Below are positions 1-7,016 of a stretch of 24,633 bases of DNA, piece after piece. A program made the position numbers and the translations under genes. Position 1 is the first letter of the stretch. The number at the start of each line of letters is the position of its first letter. The DNA is from JAMIFV01 sp035906055 (GTDB lineage: Bacteria > Pseudomonadota > Alphaproteobacteria > Rickettsiales > JABCZZ01), in NCBI GenBank assembly GCA_035906055.1, contig JAMIFV010000003.1:1-24633 (forward strand). Reading direction: 5' to 3'. The notes under the pieces are model-generated. The model was not told where the DNA came from, searched no databases, and saw only the letters and a list, made by a program, of their open reading frames with translations.

Positions 1-158
1 ATGTGGTAAGCGATAATCTCACGAAGTCTTTGAAAGTAATACGCACCAGTATTGCGGTGGATCCCAACAAGATTGGAGGCACATCGGGCAGTGGTTCCTG
101 CAACAAAATGCTCCAATAACCTACTCTGAATGACTCTGCTTAATCTGCTCTTTCTCAT
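1..158 (-). CDS. IS1595-family transposase, N-terminal part (runs off the window)
   Basis: The gene starts at the ATG at 158-156 on the minus strand and stays open for 52 codons to the window edge. The product begins MRKSRLSRVIQSRLLEHFVA and continues with a helix-turn-helix-like stretch (TTARCASNLVGIHRNTGAYY, then FQRLREII). This pattern is typical of the DNA-binding N-terminus of IS1016/IS1595 transposases, which are normally about 210-230 aa. The catalytic DDE-type domain would lie to the left of the window. There is no strong ribosome binding site. The reading frame is intact as far as visible, so it may be functional; it is partial only because of the window edge. Confidence 0.7.
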   Translation of the reverse strand, partial: MRKSRLSRVIQSRLLEHFVAGTTARCASNLVGIHRNTGAYYFQRLREIIAYH

Positions 159-201
159 AATGCCATCTATAACACAAAATTGCATTAGCTAGGACAGCCC
201 C
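1..201 (-). mobile_element. IS1595-family insertion sequence, partial (one end)
   Basis: The minus strand begins at position 201 with GGGGCTGTCCTAGCTAATGC, which looks like the terminal inverted repeat of IS1016/IS1595-type elements, and runs into a transposase N-terminus that leaves the window at position 1. The AT-rich octamer at 202-209 would be the outer target-site duplication, but the other end of the element lies outside the window, so this cannot be confirmed. The family call rests on my memory of IS1016-like transposases and ends, not on a search. Confidence 0.65.
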
Positions 202-308
202 ATAAAAATAAACGTCTTTAAGGATGCTCTGTTATGGCCTATATAGCCCGATTATCCTTGTGTAACAGATGTACAAACTAAATTGACAACCCTCTAGATA
301 TCCAACTA

Positions 309-911
309 ATGCAATACGATATAAGACAATTTCTCATCACCATCACCGATATCGGTGACAGCGCCGTTCTAAGCGCGCTGGTATTGACCGTATGCGCGTG
401 CTTCCTGATACAGGGTGGCCGCCGCGAGGCGGGAGCGTTGTTTCTTTCCCTCATCGGCACCGCCGCCGCCATCGGCGTGGTGAAGATCCTGTTCATGGGC
501 TGCGGCAGCAGCCTGCGTGTTTACGGGCTGCATTCGCCCAGCGGCCATAGCGCGCTTTCATTCGCAGTGCTGGGCACGTTTGCACTCGTGCTGCGTGAGC
601 GCCTGCCGGGCATTTACCGTTACGTGCCTTCCGTGCTGTTGCTCTCGCTGGCATTTACCATCGCACTCACGCGAGTGTTGCTCAGATTCCACACCGCTGA
701 GGAAGTGGTTATCGGCAGCGCGATAGGCTTACTGATATTACTGTTTATTTGGCGCGGGCTGGCACGTTCGCAACCATACCCGTTCAATCCGAAGGCGGCC
801 ATCATCTGTGCCGTGGTTATTGTTTTTATGTTACACGGTATCAGGCTTCCGGCAGAAGATGTGATAAAACTCTTTGCACATCATTTTAAATTGTATACCC
901 ATTGCGAGTGA
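309..911 (+). CDS. PAP2-family membrane phosphatase
   Basis: This 200-aa integral membrane protein carries the PAP2 (phosphatidic acid phosphatase type 2) signature: K59 followed by R70, then PSGHS at 77-81, then R122 with H128 in TRVLLRFH, followed by EE and G. In the family these residues form the phosphate-binding pocket and the catalytic histidine pair. The usual Asp after the last His is replaced by Glu. There are about five or six hydrophobic segments. Likely substrates are lipid phosphates such as phosphatidic acid, undecaprenyl pyrophosphate or a lipid A phosphate; the sequence does not decide which. The polysaccharide export genes immediately downstream make a role in recycling a lipid carrier plausible (inference). 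No clear Shine-Dalgarno sequence precedes the ATG. A TTGACA at 283-288 is too close to the start codon to be its promoter. Confidence 0.8.
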   Translation: MQYDIRQFLITITDIGDSAVLSALVLTVCACFLIQGGRREAGALFLSLIGTAAAIGVVKILFMGCGSSLRVYGLHSPSGHSALSFAVLGTFALVLRERLPGIYRYVPSVLLLSLAFTIALTRVLLRFHTAEEVVIGSAIGLLILLFIWRGLARSQPYPFNPKAAIICAVVIVFMLHGIRLPAEDVIKLFAHHFKLYTHCE

Positions 912-980
912 GTTGCCGCACGGGCAGCCTTTCCCGTCCTTTGCACGATTATGCAAAAAATACTCTAACAACTGGTGATT

Positions 981-1709
981 ATGCGTTCATCTGTCTCCTT
1001 CTGCACTGCATTATTTGCACTTTCCATGCTCAGCGCATGCGAAAGCAACGTGGTTACCAAGCCCGGCTCGTTTGAAAAGCTGCAGAAGGAAGCCAAAGCT
1101 GTCGCAGGCTCCGATTACAGGATCGGGCTTGGCGATGAAATCGAAGTCAAATTCTTCTTCACGCCGGAGCTTAACGACCGCGTGACCGTGCAGCCTGACG
1201 GCAATGTCTCCATCATGTTCGCTGATGATATCAAGGCCGAGGGCAAAACCAAGAAACAGCTTACCAGAGAGATAAAAAAACGCCTTGCGCCACATGTAAA
1301 GCAGCTTGACCTTTCCGTGTCGGTGCGCAGCTTCGGCAGCCAGCGCGTGTTCATCGGCGGGGAGATTGCACGCGCAGGCGCATACAGCATTACCGGCGAC
1401 CAGACCCTGCTGCAGATGTTGGGTGAAGCGGGCTGGGTAGCCCCCACCGGCCGCCAGAACGAGATCGTGCTGATACGCCGCAACGACGAAGGCACCGAGG
1501 AATCCTACCCGCTGGATATTTCCAAAGTCATCAGCGGCGAGGACATGACCAACAACGTTATCGTGATGGCGGGTGACACCATCATCGTGCCGCCCTACGG
1601 CGCTGTGGACAGCAACCGTTGGGTGGAACGTAACATAACCCGCATGCTGCCCCTCTCCCTGGGAGCCAGCGCATCCGTTTCGCGCACTGTAGGACCCAAT
1701 GCTCAGTAA
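981..1709 (+). CDS. Polysaccharide export lipoprotein (Wza/OPX-like, Poly_export + SLBB)
   Basis: The 242-aa product has a lipoprotein signal peptide with lipobox LSAC (Cys20 from the ATG at 981), so it should be anchored in the outer membrane. A Poly_export domain follows (DYRIGLGDEIEVKFF, then VTVQPDGNVSIMF), and then an SLBB-like domain (RVFIGGEIARAGAYSITG). These are the hallmarks of outer-membrane polysaccharide export (OPX) proteins. It is short for the family and lacks an obvious extra C-terminal domain, although the C-terminus contains a helix that could insert in the membrane. A GTG six bases upstream (975) is an alternative start; I prefer the ATG because it gives a compact signal peptide. 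It overlaps the next gene by 11 bp, implying co-transcription and coupled translation with the Wzz-like partner. Confidence 0.85.
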   Translation: MRSSVSFCTALFALSMLSACESNVVTKPGSFEKLQKEAKAVAGSDYRIGLGDEIEVKFFFTPELNDRVTVQPDGNVSIMFADDIKAEGKTKKQLTREIKKRLAPHVKQLDLSVSVRSFGSQRVFIGGEIARAGAYSITGDQTLLQMLGEAGWVAPTGRQNEIVLIRRNDEGTEESYPLDISKVISGEDMTNNVIVMAGDTIIVPPYGAVDSNRWVERNITRMLPLSLGASASVSRTVGPNAQ

Positions 1710-2895
1710 TACCATGCAGACCGGCCACCGCGCTTCGCGCAGAGAGCTGATGATATTTTTCTATAAATTCCGTACGCGGCTGGTGCTGGCTTTCCTGTTT
1801 CCGTTCATCCTGACGCTGTTTGTATCCACCATGCCCACTCCCCGTTTCTTTTCCGAAAGCGTGCTGGTGGTGCGCCTTGGCTCCGAATATGTCTACCAGC
1901 CGGAAGTAAGCAACTCGCAATCCGGCCAGATCACCAACATTCCCTTTGACCGCGAGCAGATATTCAAATCCGAAGTGGCCATCCTCGCCAGCCAGGACCT
2001 GCACCGCGAAGTGGTACAGAAGATCGGCCTTAAAAGGCTTTATCCCGAACTCATCGACCCCACGCCGTACACACGCATCAAGACCTTCATCATGGGGGGC
2101 TTCCTGAGCGCCTTCAGCGAGAAGCCCGAGCAGACGGATGAAAGCGTGGAGCAATACAGGCTCACCCAGGCGGCAGGCATATTCGGCAAGCGGCTCGACA
2201 TCATGCTCGAAAAGGAATCCGCCGTTATACGCATCAGCTTTGAGCACCGCGACCGTGATGTGGCCAGCGAGGCGTTGCAGACCCTGCTTGAGCTCTACTT
2301 TGACAAGCGCAAGCAGCTTTACCTCGACCCGCGCGCCGAACTGGCGCAGAGCCAGATGAGCACCTCGCAGCAGCGTTTGAATGAAGCCCAGAAGAAGGTG
2401 GAAAGCTTCAAGCTGAAAAAGGGCCTCTATTCACTGGCCGACCAGCGCAAGCAACTGCTCGACAAACGCAATGACCTTGAACGCCGCGCCATGTCCATCA
2501 ACAGCAAGTCGCTGCAAAAGGACATTGCTGATTATAACGGGCGCCTTGATGAGCTGGATAAACAGGAGCGTATCTTCACGTCACTGCAGAAAGACGCTGA
2601 CCTGGCCAGCGAAGCTTACGCCATCGCCGCCCACCGGCATGAGGAAGCCAAGACTTACGAACAGTTGCAGCGCGACCGCACCAGCAGCGTACGCATCATC
2701 CAGCCCCCCGCGACATCTGCCGAGCCCAAGAAGATGACCAGTATCATCCTTCTCGCAGGCACTGTGTTCTCGTTTCTGTGCGTGCTGGTTGTCGCCTGCA
2801 TCAGCGAGTTCTCCCGGCGCGGCATCATGACGCCTGAAGAGGCGGAGCGCATGCTGGGCCTGCCCGTGCTTTCCGCTGTTCCGTTCAGAAAATAA
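1699..2895 (+). CDS. Wzz/GumC-like polysaccharide co-polymerase (chain-length determinant)
   Basis: The 398-aa protein has the classical Wzz layout. A transmembrane segment lies near residues 26-45, followed by a periplasmic region with long coiled-coil stretches (roughly residues 215-310). A proline-containing approach (IQPPATSAEPKK) leads to a second transmembrane segment at about 350-370 and a short cytoplasmic tail. Wzz/PCP proteins sit in the inner membrane and set chain length of exported polysaccharide, working with an OPX channel such as the gene just upstream. There is no C-terminal tyrosine kinase domain, so a separate kinase, if any, is elsewhere. The start at 1699 is supported by TAGGA six bases upstream and lies inside the preceding gene. 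Confidence 0.8.
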   Translation: MLSNTMQTGHRASRRELMIFFYKFRTRLVLAFLFPFILTLFVSTMPTPRFFSESVLVVRLGSEYVYQPEVSNSQSGQITNIPFDREQIFKSEVAILASQDLHREVVQKIGLKRLYPELIDPTPYTRIKTFIMGGFLSAFSEKPEQTDESVEQYRLTQAAGIFGKRLDIMLEKESAVIRISFEHRDRDVASEALQTLLELYFDKRKQLYLDPRAELAQSQMSTSQQRLNEAQKKVESFKLKKGLYSLADQRKQLLDKRNDLERRAMSINSKSLQKDIADYNGRLDELDKQERIFTSLQKDADLASEAYAIAAHRHEEAKTYEQLQRDRTSSVRIIQPPATSAEPKKMTSIILLAGTVFSFLCVLVVACISEFSRRGIMTPEEAERMLGLPVLSAVPFRK

Positions 2896-2899
2896 TTAT

Positions 2900-2918
2900 T
2901 GGGGCCGCTGCCGCCCCA
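2900..2918 (+). terminator. Weak hairpin after the wzz-like gene
   Basis: TGGGGC and GCCCCA form a six-base-pair stem with a seven-base loop directly after the stop codon, followed by only three T residues. It may end the polysaccharide operon, but it is a weak intrinsic terminator. Confidence 0.3.
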
Positions 2919-2997
2919 TTTGCGCTCTGCGCAAACTCCTGCGGGGTCGTCGCTAAAGAGCTCCTCCACGCATGCGGCGATGTTCTGGAATTAGATT

Positions 2998-3082
2998 CGT
3001 CATCCTGAGCGTAGCGAAGGATCTCCTTGCTTTCATACAGGAAGTACGAATATCCTTCGTCGCTTTGCTCCTCAGGATGACG
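2998..3082. repeat. Imperfect palindromic repeat with CGTCATCCTGAG / CTCAGGATGACG ends
   Basis: The ends CGTCATCCTGAG (2998-3009) and CTCAGGATGACG (3071-3082) are perfectly complementary. Inside them AGCGAAGGAT (3013-3022) pairs with the ATCCTTCG region from 3052, so the whole 85 bp can fold into a long hairpin. It sits between two convergent operons, the wzz-like gene and the fliP operon, where it could also stop transcription from both sides. This class of GTCAT...ATGAC intergenic palindrome is widespread in bacterial genomes (from memory). Confidence 0.75.
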
Positions 3083-3087
3083 GGCAA

Positions 3088-3303
3088 TTACTTCTTATCG
3101 TTATTATCGTCGAGGACCTTGTACTCGCCTTCGATAACATTGCCGCTGTCTTTAGGCTTGGGCGACTGGCTTGCCGACATCTGGTCGCGTATGTTGTTGA
3201 GCCATTTTCGCGTCCTGAAGAACGCAAGGCCGCCCACCGCTGCCGAACACAGCACGAACAGGGCAATAATCATTACGAATAGTTTGGCCACCATACCCAG
3301 CAT
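3088..3303 (-). CDS. Small membrane protein, last gene of the csrA-fliP operon
   Basis: The 71-aa protein has one transmembrane helix (VAKLFVMIIALFVLCSAAVG, residues 5-24), a short basic stretch (RTRKW) and a polar, charged C-terminal tail. It starts one base after the fliP stop codon, so it is very probably co-transcribed with the flagellar genes. I do not recognise a family. Position suggests an accessory role at the inner membrane, perhaps with the export gate (inference). The palindromic repeat 2998-3082 follows directly and probably marks the operon end. Confidence 0.65.
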   Translation of the reverse strand: MLGMVAKLFVMIIALFVLCSAAVGGLAFFRTRKWLNNIRDQMSASQSPKPKDSGNVIEGEYKVLDDNNDKK

Positions 3304-3304
3304 G

Positions 3305-4090
3305 CTACAATCCTACCCCGAAACTTCGCACGAGGCTGCTTGAAAGCGCATACCAGCCATCCACCAGCACGAAGAATATCAGCTTGAAAGGCAGCGATAT
3401 GAGCACGGGTGGCAACATCATCATACCCATGGCCATGAGCACCGACGCCACGAGCATGTCGATAATCAGGAATGGAAGGAATATCAGGAAGCCTATCTCG
3501 AACGCGCGCTTGAGTTCGCTGATCATGAACGCAGGGATAAGGATACGGTAAGGCGTGTCTTCGGGTTTTTCCACACTCACCCCCGGCGACATTTCCATGA
3601 ACAGCCTGAGATCCTTGTCGCGCACGTTCTTCATCATGAACGCATGAAACGGCGCCGCCGTTTTCAGCACCGCCTCGCGCTCCTCTATCTTGCCGTCGAT
3701 AAGCGGCAGGATACCGTCGTCATACGCCTTCTGGAACACCGGCATCATGATAAAAAGCGTCAGGAACAACGCCAGGCTCACCAGCACCTGGTTGGGCGGC
3801 GACTGCTGCAGGCCAAGCGCCGTGCGCAGCAGCGACAGCACGATGATGATGCGCGTGAACGACGTCATCATCATCAGGATGGAGGGTGCCAGCGGGATAA
3901 TGGTGATAAGCGCCACCAACTGGATAATGCGCGTGGTGATGCTGGTGTTCCCTTCGCCGTCATCTGCCGGGGCGGGCGGCGTGCCGAGGTCCAGCGTCAG
4001 CTTCTGCGCCAGCACGTCCATGGGCAGCATGAGTATGGCTGCCACGCACAGGAAGAAGAATGCCAGCGTAAGTTTGCTGCTTTTTACCAT
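3305..4090 (-). CDS. fliP: Flagellar export gate protein FliP
   Basis: FliP forms, with FliQ and FliR, the inner-membrane core of the flagellar type III export gate. The 261-aa product has an N-terminal cleavable signal (MVKSSKLTLAFFFLCVAAIL, ending near VLA), as is usual for FliP. Highly conserved family stretches follow: LAPSILMMMTSFTRIIIVLSLLRTALG, PPNQVLVSLALFLTLFIMMPV, PAFMISELKRAFEIGF, and near the end DMLVASVLMAMGMMMLPP followed by SLPFKLIFFVLVDGW. An upstream in-frame extension to 4279 exists, but it overlaps fliO and lacks FliP character; the ATG at 4090, one base after the fliO stop, is the right start. The fliQ and fliR genes lie on the opposite strand at 7567-8616. Confidence 0.95.
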   Translation of the reverse strand: MVKSSKLTLAFFFLCVAAILMLPMDVLAQKLTLDLGTPPAPADDGEGNTSITTRIIQLVALITIIPLAPSILMMMTSFTRIIIVLSLLRTALGLQQSPPNQVLVSLALFLTLFIMMPVFQKAYDDGILPLIDGKIEEREAVLKTAAPFHAFMMKNVRDKDLRLFMEMSPGVSVEKPEDTPYRILIPAFMISELKRAFEIGFLIFLPFLIIDMLVASVLMAMGMMMLPPVLISLPFKLIFFVLVDGWYALSSSLVRSFGVGL

Positions 4091-4091
4091 G

Positions 4092-4412
4092 CTATTTCTC
4101 ACCTGCGCCCTCCGCCTCCTGTGAAGCGATGACAATATCCCGTGCAGGGGTAAGCAGCAACAGATGTTCCTTCTTACCTGCACGCAGCACCACCACACGG
4201 CGGCGCGGGTCCAGGTACAGCGTATCGGTGACGGCAAGGTTCTTATCCGCCGTCTTGATGCCGGTGAGGCGTTTATCAATGCCGTATTTACGCACCAGCG
4301 CAGAGGTGAGGTAGATGAGCGCCACTACAAACAGCAGCGAGAACACAGCGCGGCCATAGATCATCCAGCCGGATGCCTCCTGCAGTGCCACCGTTGCATT
4401 GACTGCGTCCAT
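4092..4412 (-). CDS. fliO: Flagellar biosynthesis protein FliO
   Basis: The 106-aa protein has one transmembrane segment (about residues 20-42), then a small cytoplasmic domain with the FliO signature: basic residues, then LYLDPRRRVVVLRAGKKEHLLLL. FliO helps assemble and stabilise FliP during construction of the flagellar export gate. It lies directly before fliP with a one-base gap, the usual arrangement. The length is typical of short alphaproteobacterial FliO proteins. Confidence 0.85.
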   Translation of the reverse strand: MDAVNATVALQEASGWMIYGRAVFSLLFVVALIYLTSALVRKYGIDKRLTGIKTADKNLAVTDTLYLDPRRRVVVLRAGKKEHLLLLTPARDIVIASQEAEGAGEK

Positions 4413-4423
4413 GCGAGCCTGCC

Positions 4424-4774
4424 TTAATCGTCGTTGGCGGGTTTATAAGCGCTGGGGCCGGTAGATTTTTTATAGGCGGTATGCGCCTTCTGGTGCTGCC
4501 CCAGTTCGGTAAGCTTGCGCTGCACCTGCTCATAGGCATCCTTGAGATCCTTCTCCAGCTCGGTAATCTCGCTGGTAAGGCGGGTAAGGTCGGCGGAATG
4601 CTGTCTGGCTTCATCCTTTGAAAGACCGGCCACCGCCTCGCAATAGGCGCGCACGCTGTGCTCCACCGGACTGATATCCACCATACCCTGCTGCAGGGCA
4701 CGGCGGCTTGCTGCAACAAGATCAAACACGTTGTCTCTGATTGCATTTACATCGTTGGTTTCCGGCTGGGTCAT
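4424..4774 (-). CDS. Unknown coiled-coil protein in the flagellar operon
   Basis: The 116-aa hydrophilic protein has no membrane segment. A mostly helical N-terminal half is followed by a heptad-like coiled coil at about residues 55-92 (LTRLTSEITELEKDLKDAYE then QVQRKLTEL), and a disordered tail. Its ATG overlaps the stop of the upstream gene by four bases, so translation is coupled. Size, charge and context recall flagellar export chaperones or FliJ-type stalk proteins, but I see no diagnostic motif and do not assign one. It sits between the FlhB-like protein and fliO, so a role in export is a reasonable guess. Confidence 0.65.
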   Translation of the reverse strand: MTQPETNDVNAIRDNVFDLVAASRRALQQGMVDISPVEHSVRAYCEAVAGLSKDEARQHSADLTRLTSEITELEKDLKDAYEQVQRKLTELGQHQKAHTAYKKSTGPSAYKPANDD

Positions 4775-5064
4775 GAGCTAGCTCCTTTGTTACGCGCTTT
4801 GGCATTCACCTTATAGACATAATTCAGTATCTCCGCCACCGCCGTGTATGCCTCCAGCGGGATCACGGAGTCGATATCAATCTTTTCCAGTATCTCCACG
4901 AGCGCGGCGTCCTGCCGGATGGGAATATCATGTTCCTTGGCCACTTTGATGATCTGCTCGGCGACAGGCCCCCTCCCCTTGGCCGAAATGCGCGGCGCGG
5001 GGTCTTTTTCGCGGTCGTAGCTGAGTGCCACCGCCGTGGGTACTGCCGGTTTCTCTTCAGCCAT
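4771..5064 (-). CDS. Orphan FlhB cytoplasmic-domain homologue (FlhX/YlqH type)
   Basis: The 97-aa protein matches the FlhB C-terminal domain after its autocleavage site: VALSYDREKDPAPRISAKG, then EQIIKVAKEHDIPIRQD, then IPLEAYTAVAEILNYVYKV. The membrane helices and the NPTH cleavage motif are absent. Stand-alone FlhB-C proteins are known in several bacteria, and some can partly replace the cleaved FlhB fragment in substrate-specificity switching. The chosen start (ATG at 5064) lies inside csrA and overlaps it by 8 bp; the longer open frame to 5388 is just the csrA region read in another frame. Full-length FlhB and FlhA are not in this window. Confidence 0.8.
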   Translation of the reverse strand: MAEEKPAVPTAVALSYDREKDPAPRISAKGRGPVAEQIIKVAKEHDIPIRQDAALVEILEKIDIDSVIPLEAYTAVAEILNYVYKVNAKARNKGASS

Positions 5065-5308
5065 TGCTGTCAGGCTCCTTCGGCACGGGTGGCACGCCGA
5101 GCGCGTCCAGAAGGTCGGCATCGGCGATAGCGCCTGCCGCGATGTTCTGCTCGCGGATTTTATCATGCAATTCCTTGCGCAGGATCGAGGCTTCCGGCGG
5201 GAAGCTGAACCCAAGCTTGACGGTGCGCCCCTTAACCTCCACCACCGTGAGTTCGATGGAGTTGTTAATAATGACCGAATCACCAATTTTTCGCGTGAGA
5301 TAGAGCAT
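5057..5308 (-). CDS. csrA: Carbon storage / translational regulator CsrA
   Basis: The 83-aa product starts MLYLTRKIGDSVIINNSIEL and keeps the CsrA core: the LTRK strand, VVEVKGRTVKLG, and R44 in LRKEL, the arginine that contacts RNA in the family. CsrA dimers bind GGA-containing mRNA hairpins and repress or stabilise translation; flagellar and biofilm genes are common targets. A non-conserved C-terminal extension of about 25 residues follows the core. The ribosome binding site AAGGAAG lies just before the ATG. It heads the operon reading towards fliP and is divergent from flgB, a classic setting for CsrA control of motility. Confidence 0.92.
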   Translation of the reverse strand: MLYLTRKIGDSVIINNSIELTVVEVKGRTVKLGFSFPPEASILRKELHDKIREQNIAAGAIADADLLDALGVPPVPKEPDSNG

Positions 5309-5329
5309 GTTCTTCCTTGTGTGGCAGAA

Positions 5330-5359
5330 ACTATACTACCTTGCAAAAAACGGCTACAA
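5330..5359 (-). promoter_or_regulatory. Candidate sigma-70-like promoter for the csrA-fliP operon
   Basis: On the minus strand a -35-like TTGTAG (5359-5354) and a -10 TATAGT (5335-5330) are 18 bp apart. The predicted transcript starts about 15-20 bases before the csrA ATG. The -10 is good; the -35 is only fair. Confidence 0.45.
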
Positions 5360-5423
5360 AAGAATTTAGAACTGGCAGGGGCGCGCATTTAAGCGTAAAA
5401 TCGGCACCGTACAGAGGTTCTTC

Positions 5424-5837
5424 ATGAGCAGCACCGGCCTTGACCTTGCAGAGATGATCAAAGTGAAGATGGCGTATTCATCCGAACGCCAGAAGACACT
5501 TGCCCAGAACGTCGCGAATGTCGATACGCCCGGCTACCGCGCGAAAGACCTCGAACCGCTCAGTTTCAAGAATGTGCTCGGCGCCAAAACGTCTTCCGTG
5601 CCCATGGCGCTCACCAGTCCCATGCATATGCTCGGCGGCAAGCCGCAGCCCGGCGCGTTCCGCCCGCAGTTGCAGAAGAGCAGCTTTGAGGTAAGCCCCA
5701 CCGGCGGCACGGTGGTGGTCGAAGAACAGATGATGAAAGTGGCGCAGAACGCCACCGATTACCAGATGACCACGAGCCTCTATAACAAGATCGGCAACAT
5801 GTATAAAGTTGCGCTTGGCATTTCATCAGGATCATAA
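5424..5837 (+). CDS. flgB: Flagellar proximal rod protein FlgB
   Basis: The 137-aa protein carries the rod-family N-terminal motif RQKTLAQNVANVDTPGYRAKDL, conserved in FlgB/FlgC, and the C-terminal helix NATDYQMTTSLYNKIGNMYKVALG. FlgB is exported by the flagellar type III system and forms part of the proximal rod in the periplasm. AGAGG six bases before the ATG supports the start. It begins the plus-strand flagellar operon, divergent from csrA, with flgC 15 bases downstream. Confidence 0.95.
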   Translation: MSSTGLDLAEMIKVKMAYSSERQKTLAQNVANVDTPGYRAKDLEPLSFKNVLGAKTSSVPMALTSPMHMLGGKPQPGAFRPQLQKSSFEVSPTGGTVVVEEQMMKVAQNATDYQMTTSLYNKIGNMYKVALGISSGS

Positions 5838-5852
5838 ACAAACAGGTAATGT

Positions 5853-6263
5853 ATGTCCGGTATCGTTGATGCATTCATAATCGCCGGTTCGGGCATTGAA
5901 GCCCAGGGCAACCGCCTGCGCGTGGTGGCGCAGAACGTCGCCAATATCGACTCCACCGGCACCACTCCCGGCGCACAGCCTTACCAGCGCCGCACCATCA
6001 CCTTCCGCAATGTGCTGGACAGGGAGCTTGGCGTAGAAAAAGTCACCGTTTCCAGCTACGGGCTTGACAAGACCCCGTTCAAGAAGAAATTTGAACCCGC
6101 CCACCCCGCCGCCGATGCGCAAGGCTACGTGCTTTACCCCAACGTGGAGTCCGCCGTGGAAATGGTGGATATGCGTGAAGCGCAGCGCGGTTACGAAGCG
6201 AATGTGAACGTGATCGACGTGTCGCGCAGCATGATCGCGCAGACGCTTTCACTTTTGAAATAG
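5853..6263 (+). CDS. flgC: Flagellar proximal rod protein FlgC
   Basis: The 136-aa product has the flagellar rod N-terminal motif (GIEAQGNRLRVVAQNVANID) and the C-terminal FlgC pattern (YPNVESAVEMVDMREAQRGY followed by EANVNVIDVSRSMIAQTLSL). FlgC forms the proximal rod with FlgB and FlgF. Length and domain order are normal. It is followed closely by a small ORF and then, after a palindromic repeat, by fliE. Confidence 0.95.
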   Translation: MSGIVDAFIIAGSGIEAQGNRLRVVAQNVANIDSTGTTPGAQPYQRRTITFRNVLDRELGVEKVTVSSYGLDKTPFKKKFEPAHPAADAQGYVLYPNVESAVEMVDMREAQRGYEANVNVIDVSRSMIAQTLSLLK

Positions 6264-6267
6264 TAAA

Positions 6268-6423
6268 ATGAAGATACTGATTTTATTATCGTTCGCCGGT
6301 TTATTCTGTTATTTTGTATTTTCATTCCGCAAGTTCCGCAAAGAGAACAGATCGGGTCATGAGGGAAGCTCCACCGGCGATACTGCCCTTTATATCCGAC
6401 CGCAGCCCTTCCGATGGCAGTGA
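6268..6423 (+). CDS. Possible small single-span membrane protein between flgC and fliE
   Basis: An open frame of 51 codons starts four bases after the flgC stop: MKILILLSFAGLFCYFVFSF, then a basic stretch (RKFRKENR) and a polar tail. One transmembrane helix followed by positive charges is what a genuine small membrane protein would show, and the position inside the flg-fli operon favours translation by reinitiation. No clear Shine-Dalgarno sequence is visible, and I know of no family. It could be chance in a short stretch. Confidence 0.4.
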   Translation: MKILILLSFAGLFCYFVFSFRKFRKENRSGHEGSSTGDTALYIRPQPFRWQ

Positions 6424-6461
6424 GTGAGTGGGGGCGGTGACGGCGGTGGCGATTAATGCAA

Positions 6462-6533
6462 TGTCATTCCCGCGAAAGCGGGAATCCAGCCTGTCCAAGC
6501 AAGCACTGGATTCCCGTTTACACGGGAATGACA
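6462..6533. repeat. Palindromic repeat with TGTCATTCCCG / CGGGAATGACA ends
   Basis: The ends TGTCATTCCCG (6462-6472) and CGGGAATGACA (6523-6533) are perfectly complementary. Inside, CCCGCGAAAGCGGG (6469-6482) makes its own hairpin, and ATCCAG pairs with CTGGAT. This 72-bp unit belongs to the common GTCATTCCCG-type intergenic repeats (from memory). It lies just before the fliE ribosome binding site, inside an operon, so it may affect mRNA processing or fliE expression. Confidence 0.75.
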
Positions 6534-6555
6534 AAAAAAGATAAGGGATACGACT

Positions 6556-6873
6556 ATGGATATTAAATCGGCAGCTTCAGCTTATAACGCTATCGCGGGC
6601 ATTGCAGGCAACACCAGTTCCGTGCAGCAGCCCCAGCTGGCTGGCGAGCAGGTGCAGGCATCCTTCTCCGACCTGCTGGAGAAATCGCTCGCCTCCGCGG
6701 TCGATAAAGGCAGGGAAGCGGAAAGCGTGAGCACGCTGGCGCTTATGGGTAAAGCTGACATCACGCAGCTCGCCATCGCCGTCAATGGCGCAGAACGCGC
6801 ATTGAATACAGTGACCGCCATACGTGACAAGGTAATCACTGCTTACCAGCAAATCACCCAGATGCCCATCTGA
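6556..6873 (+). CDS. fliE: Flagellar hook-basal body protein FliE
   Basis: The 105-aa protein has the FliE features: a middle segment (FSDLLEKSLASAVDKGREAE) and the conserved C-terminal region (ADITQLAIAVNGAERALNTV, then TAIRDKVITAYQQITQMPI), which ends almost exactly as the family does. FliE joins the MS ring to the rod and is an early export substrate. An AAGGGA ribosome binding site lies a few bases before the ATG. Confidence 0.93.
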   Translation: MDIKSAASAYNAIAGIAGNTSSVQQPQLAGEQVQASFSDLLEKSLASAVDKGREAESVSTLALMGKADITQLAIAVNGAERALNTVTAIRDKVITAYQQITQMPI

Positions 6874-7016
6874 TTATCAATAAAAACCAATATATTATAT
6901 CATATTAGCTTTGACGCACCTGTTACTTGTTAATTTACATGTAACAAAAACTTAACTTTGCTTCTTAATACGCAATCTATAAAATAAATTGTCATATACT
7001 GAAGCAGGAGAAAGAA

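Noticed and set aside
283..312. TTGACA at 283-288 as promoter of the PAP2 gene
   Set aside because: A -10 at normal spacing would fall on the start codon at 309 and no good -10 match exists there.
3305..4279. Longer FliP starting at 4279
   Set aside because: The extra residues lie in another frame of fliO and have no FliP character. The ATG at 4090 follows fliO by one base and starts a normal signal peptide.
4771..5388. A 205-aa protein covering the csrA region
   Set aside because: Its first half is csrA read in a different frame; only the part from 5064 matches the FlhB C-terminal domain.
5371..5390. Sigma-54-like site upstream of flgB (TGGCAGGGGCGCGCA)
   Set aside because: The GG and GC elements are one base closer than the invariant spacing and the -12 part does not match TTGCA.
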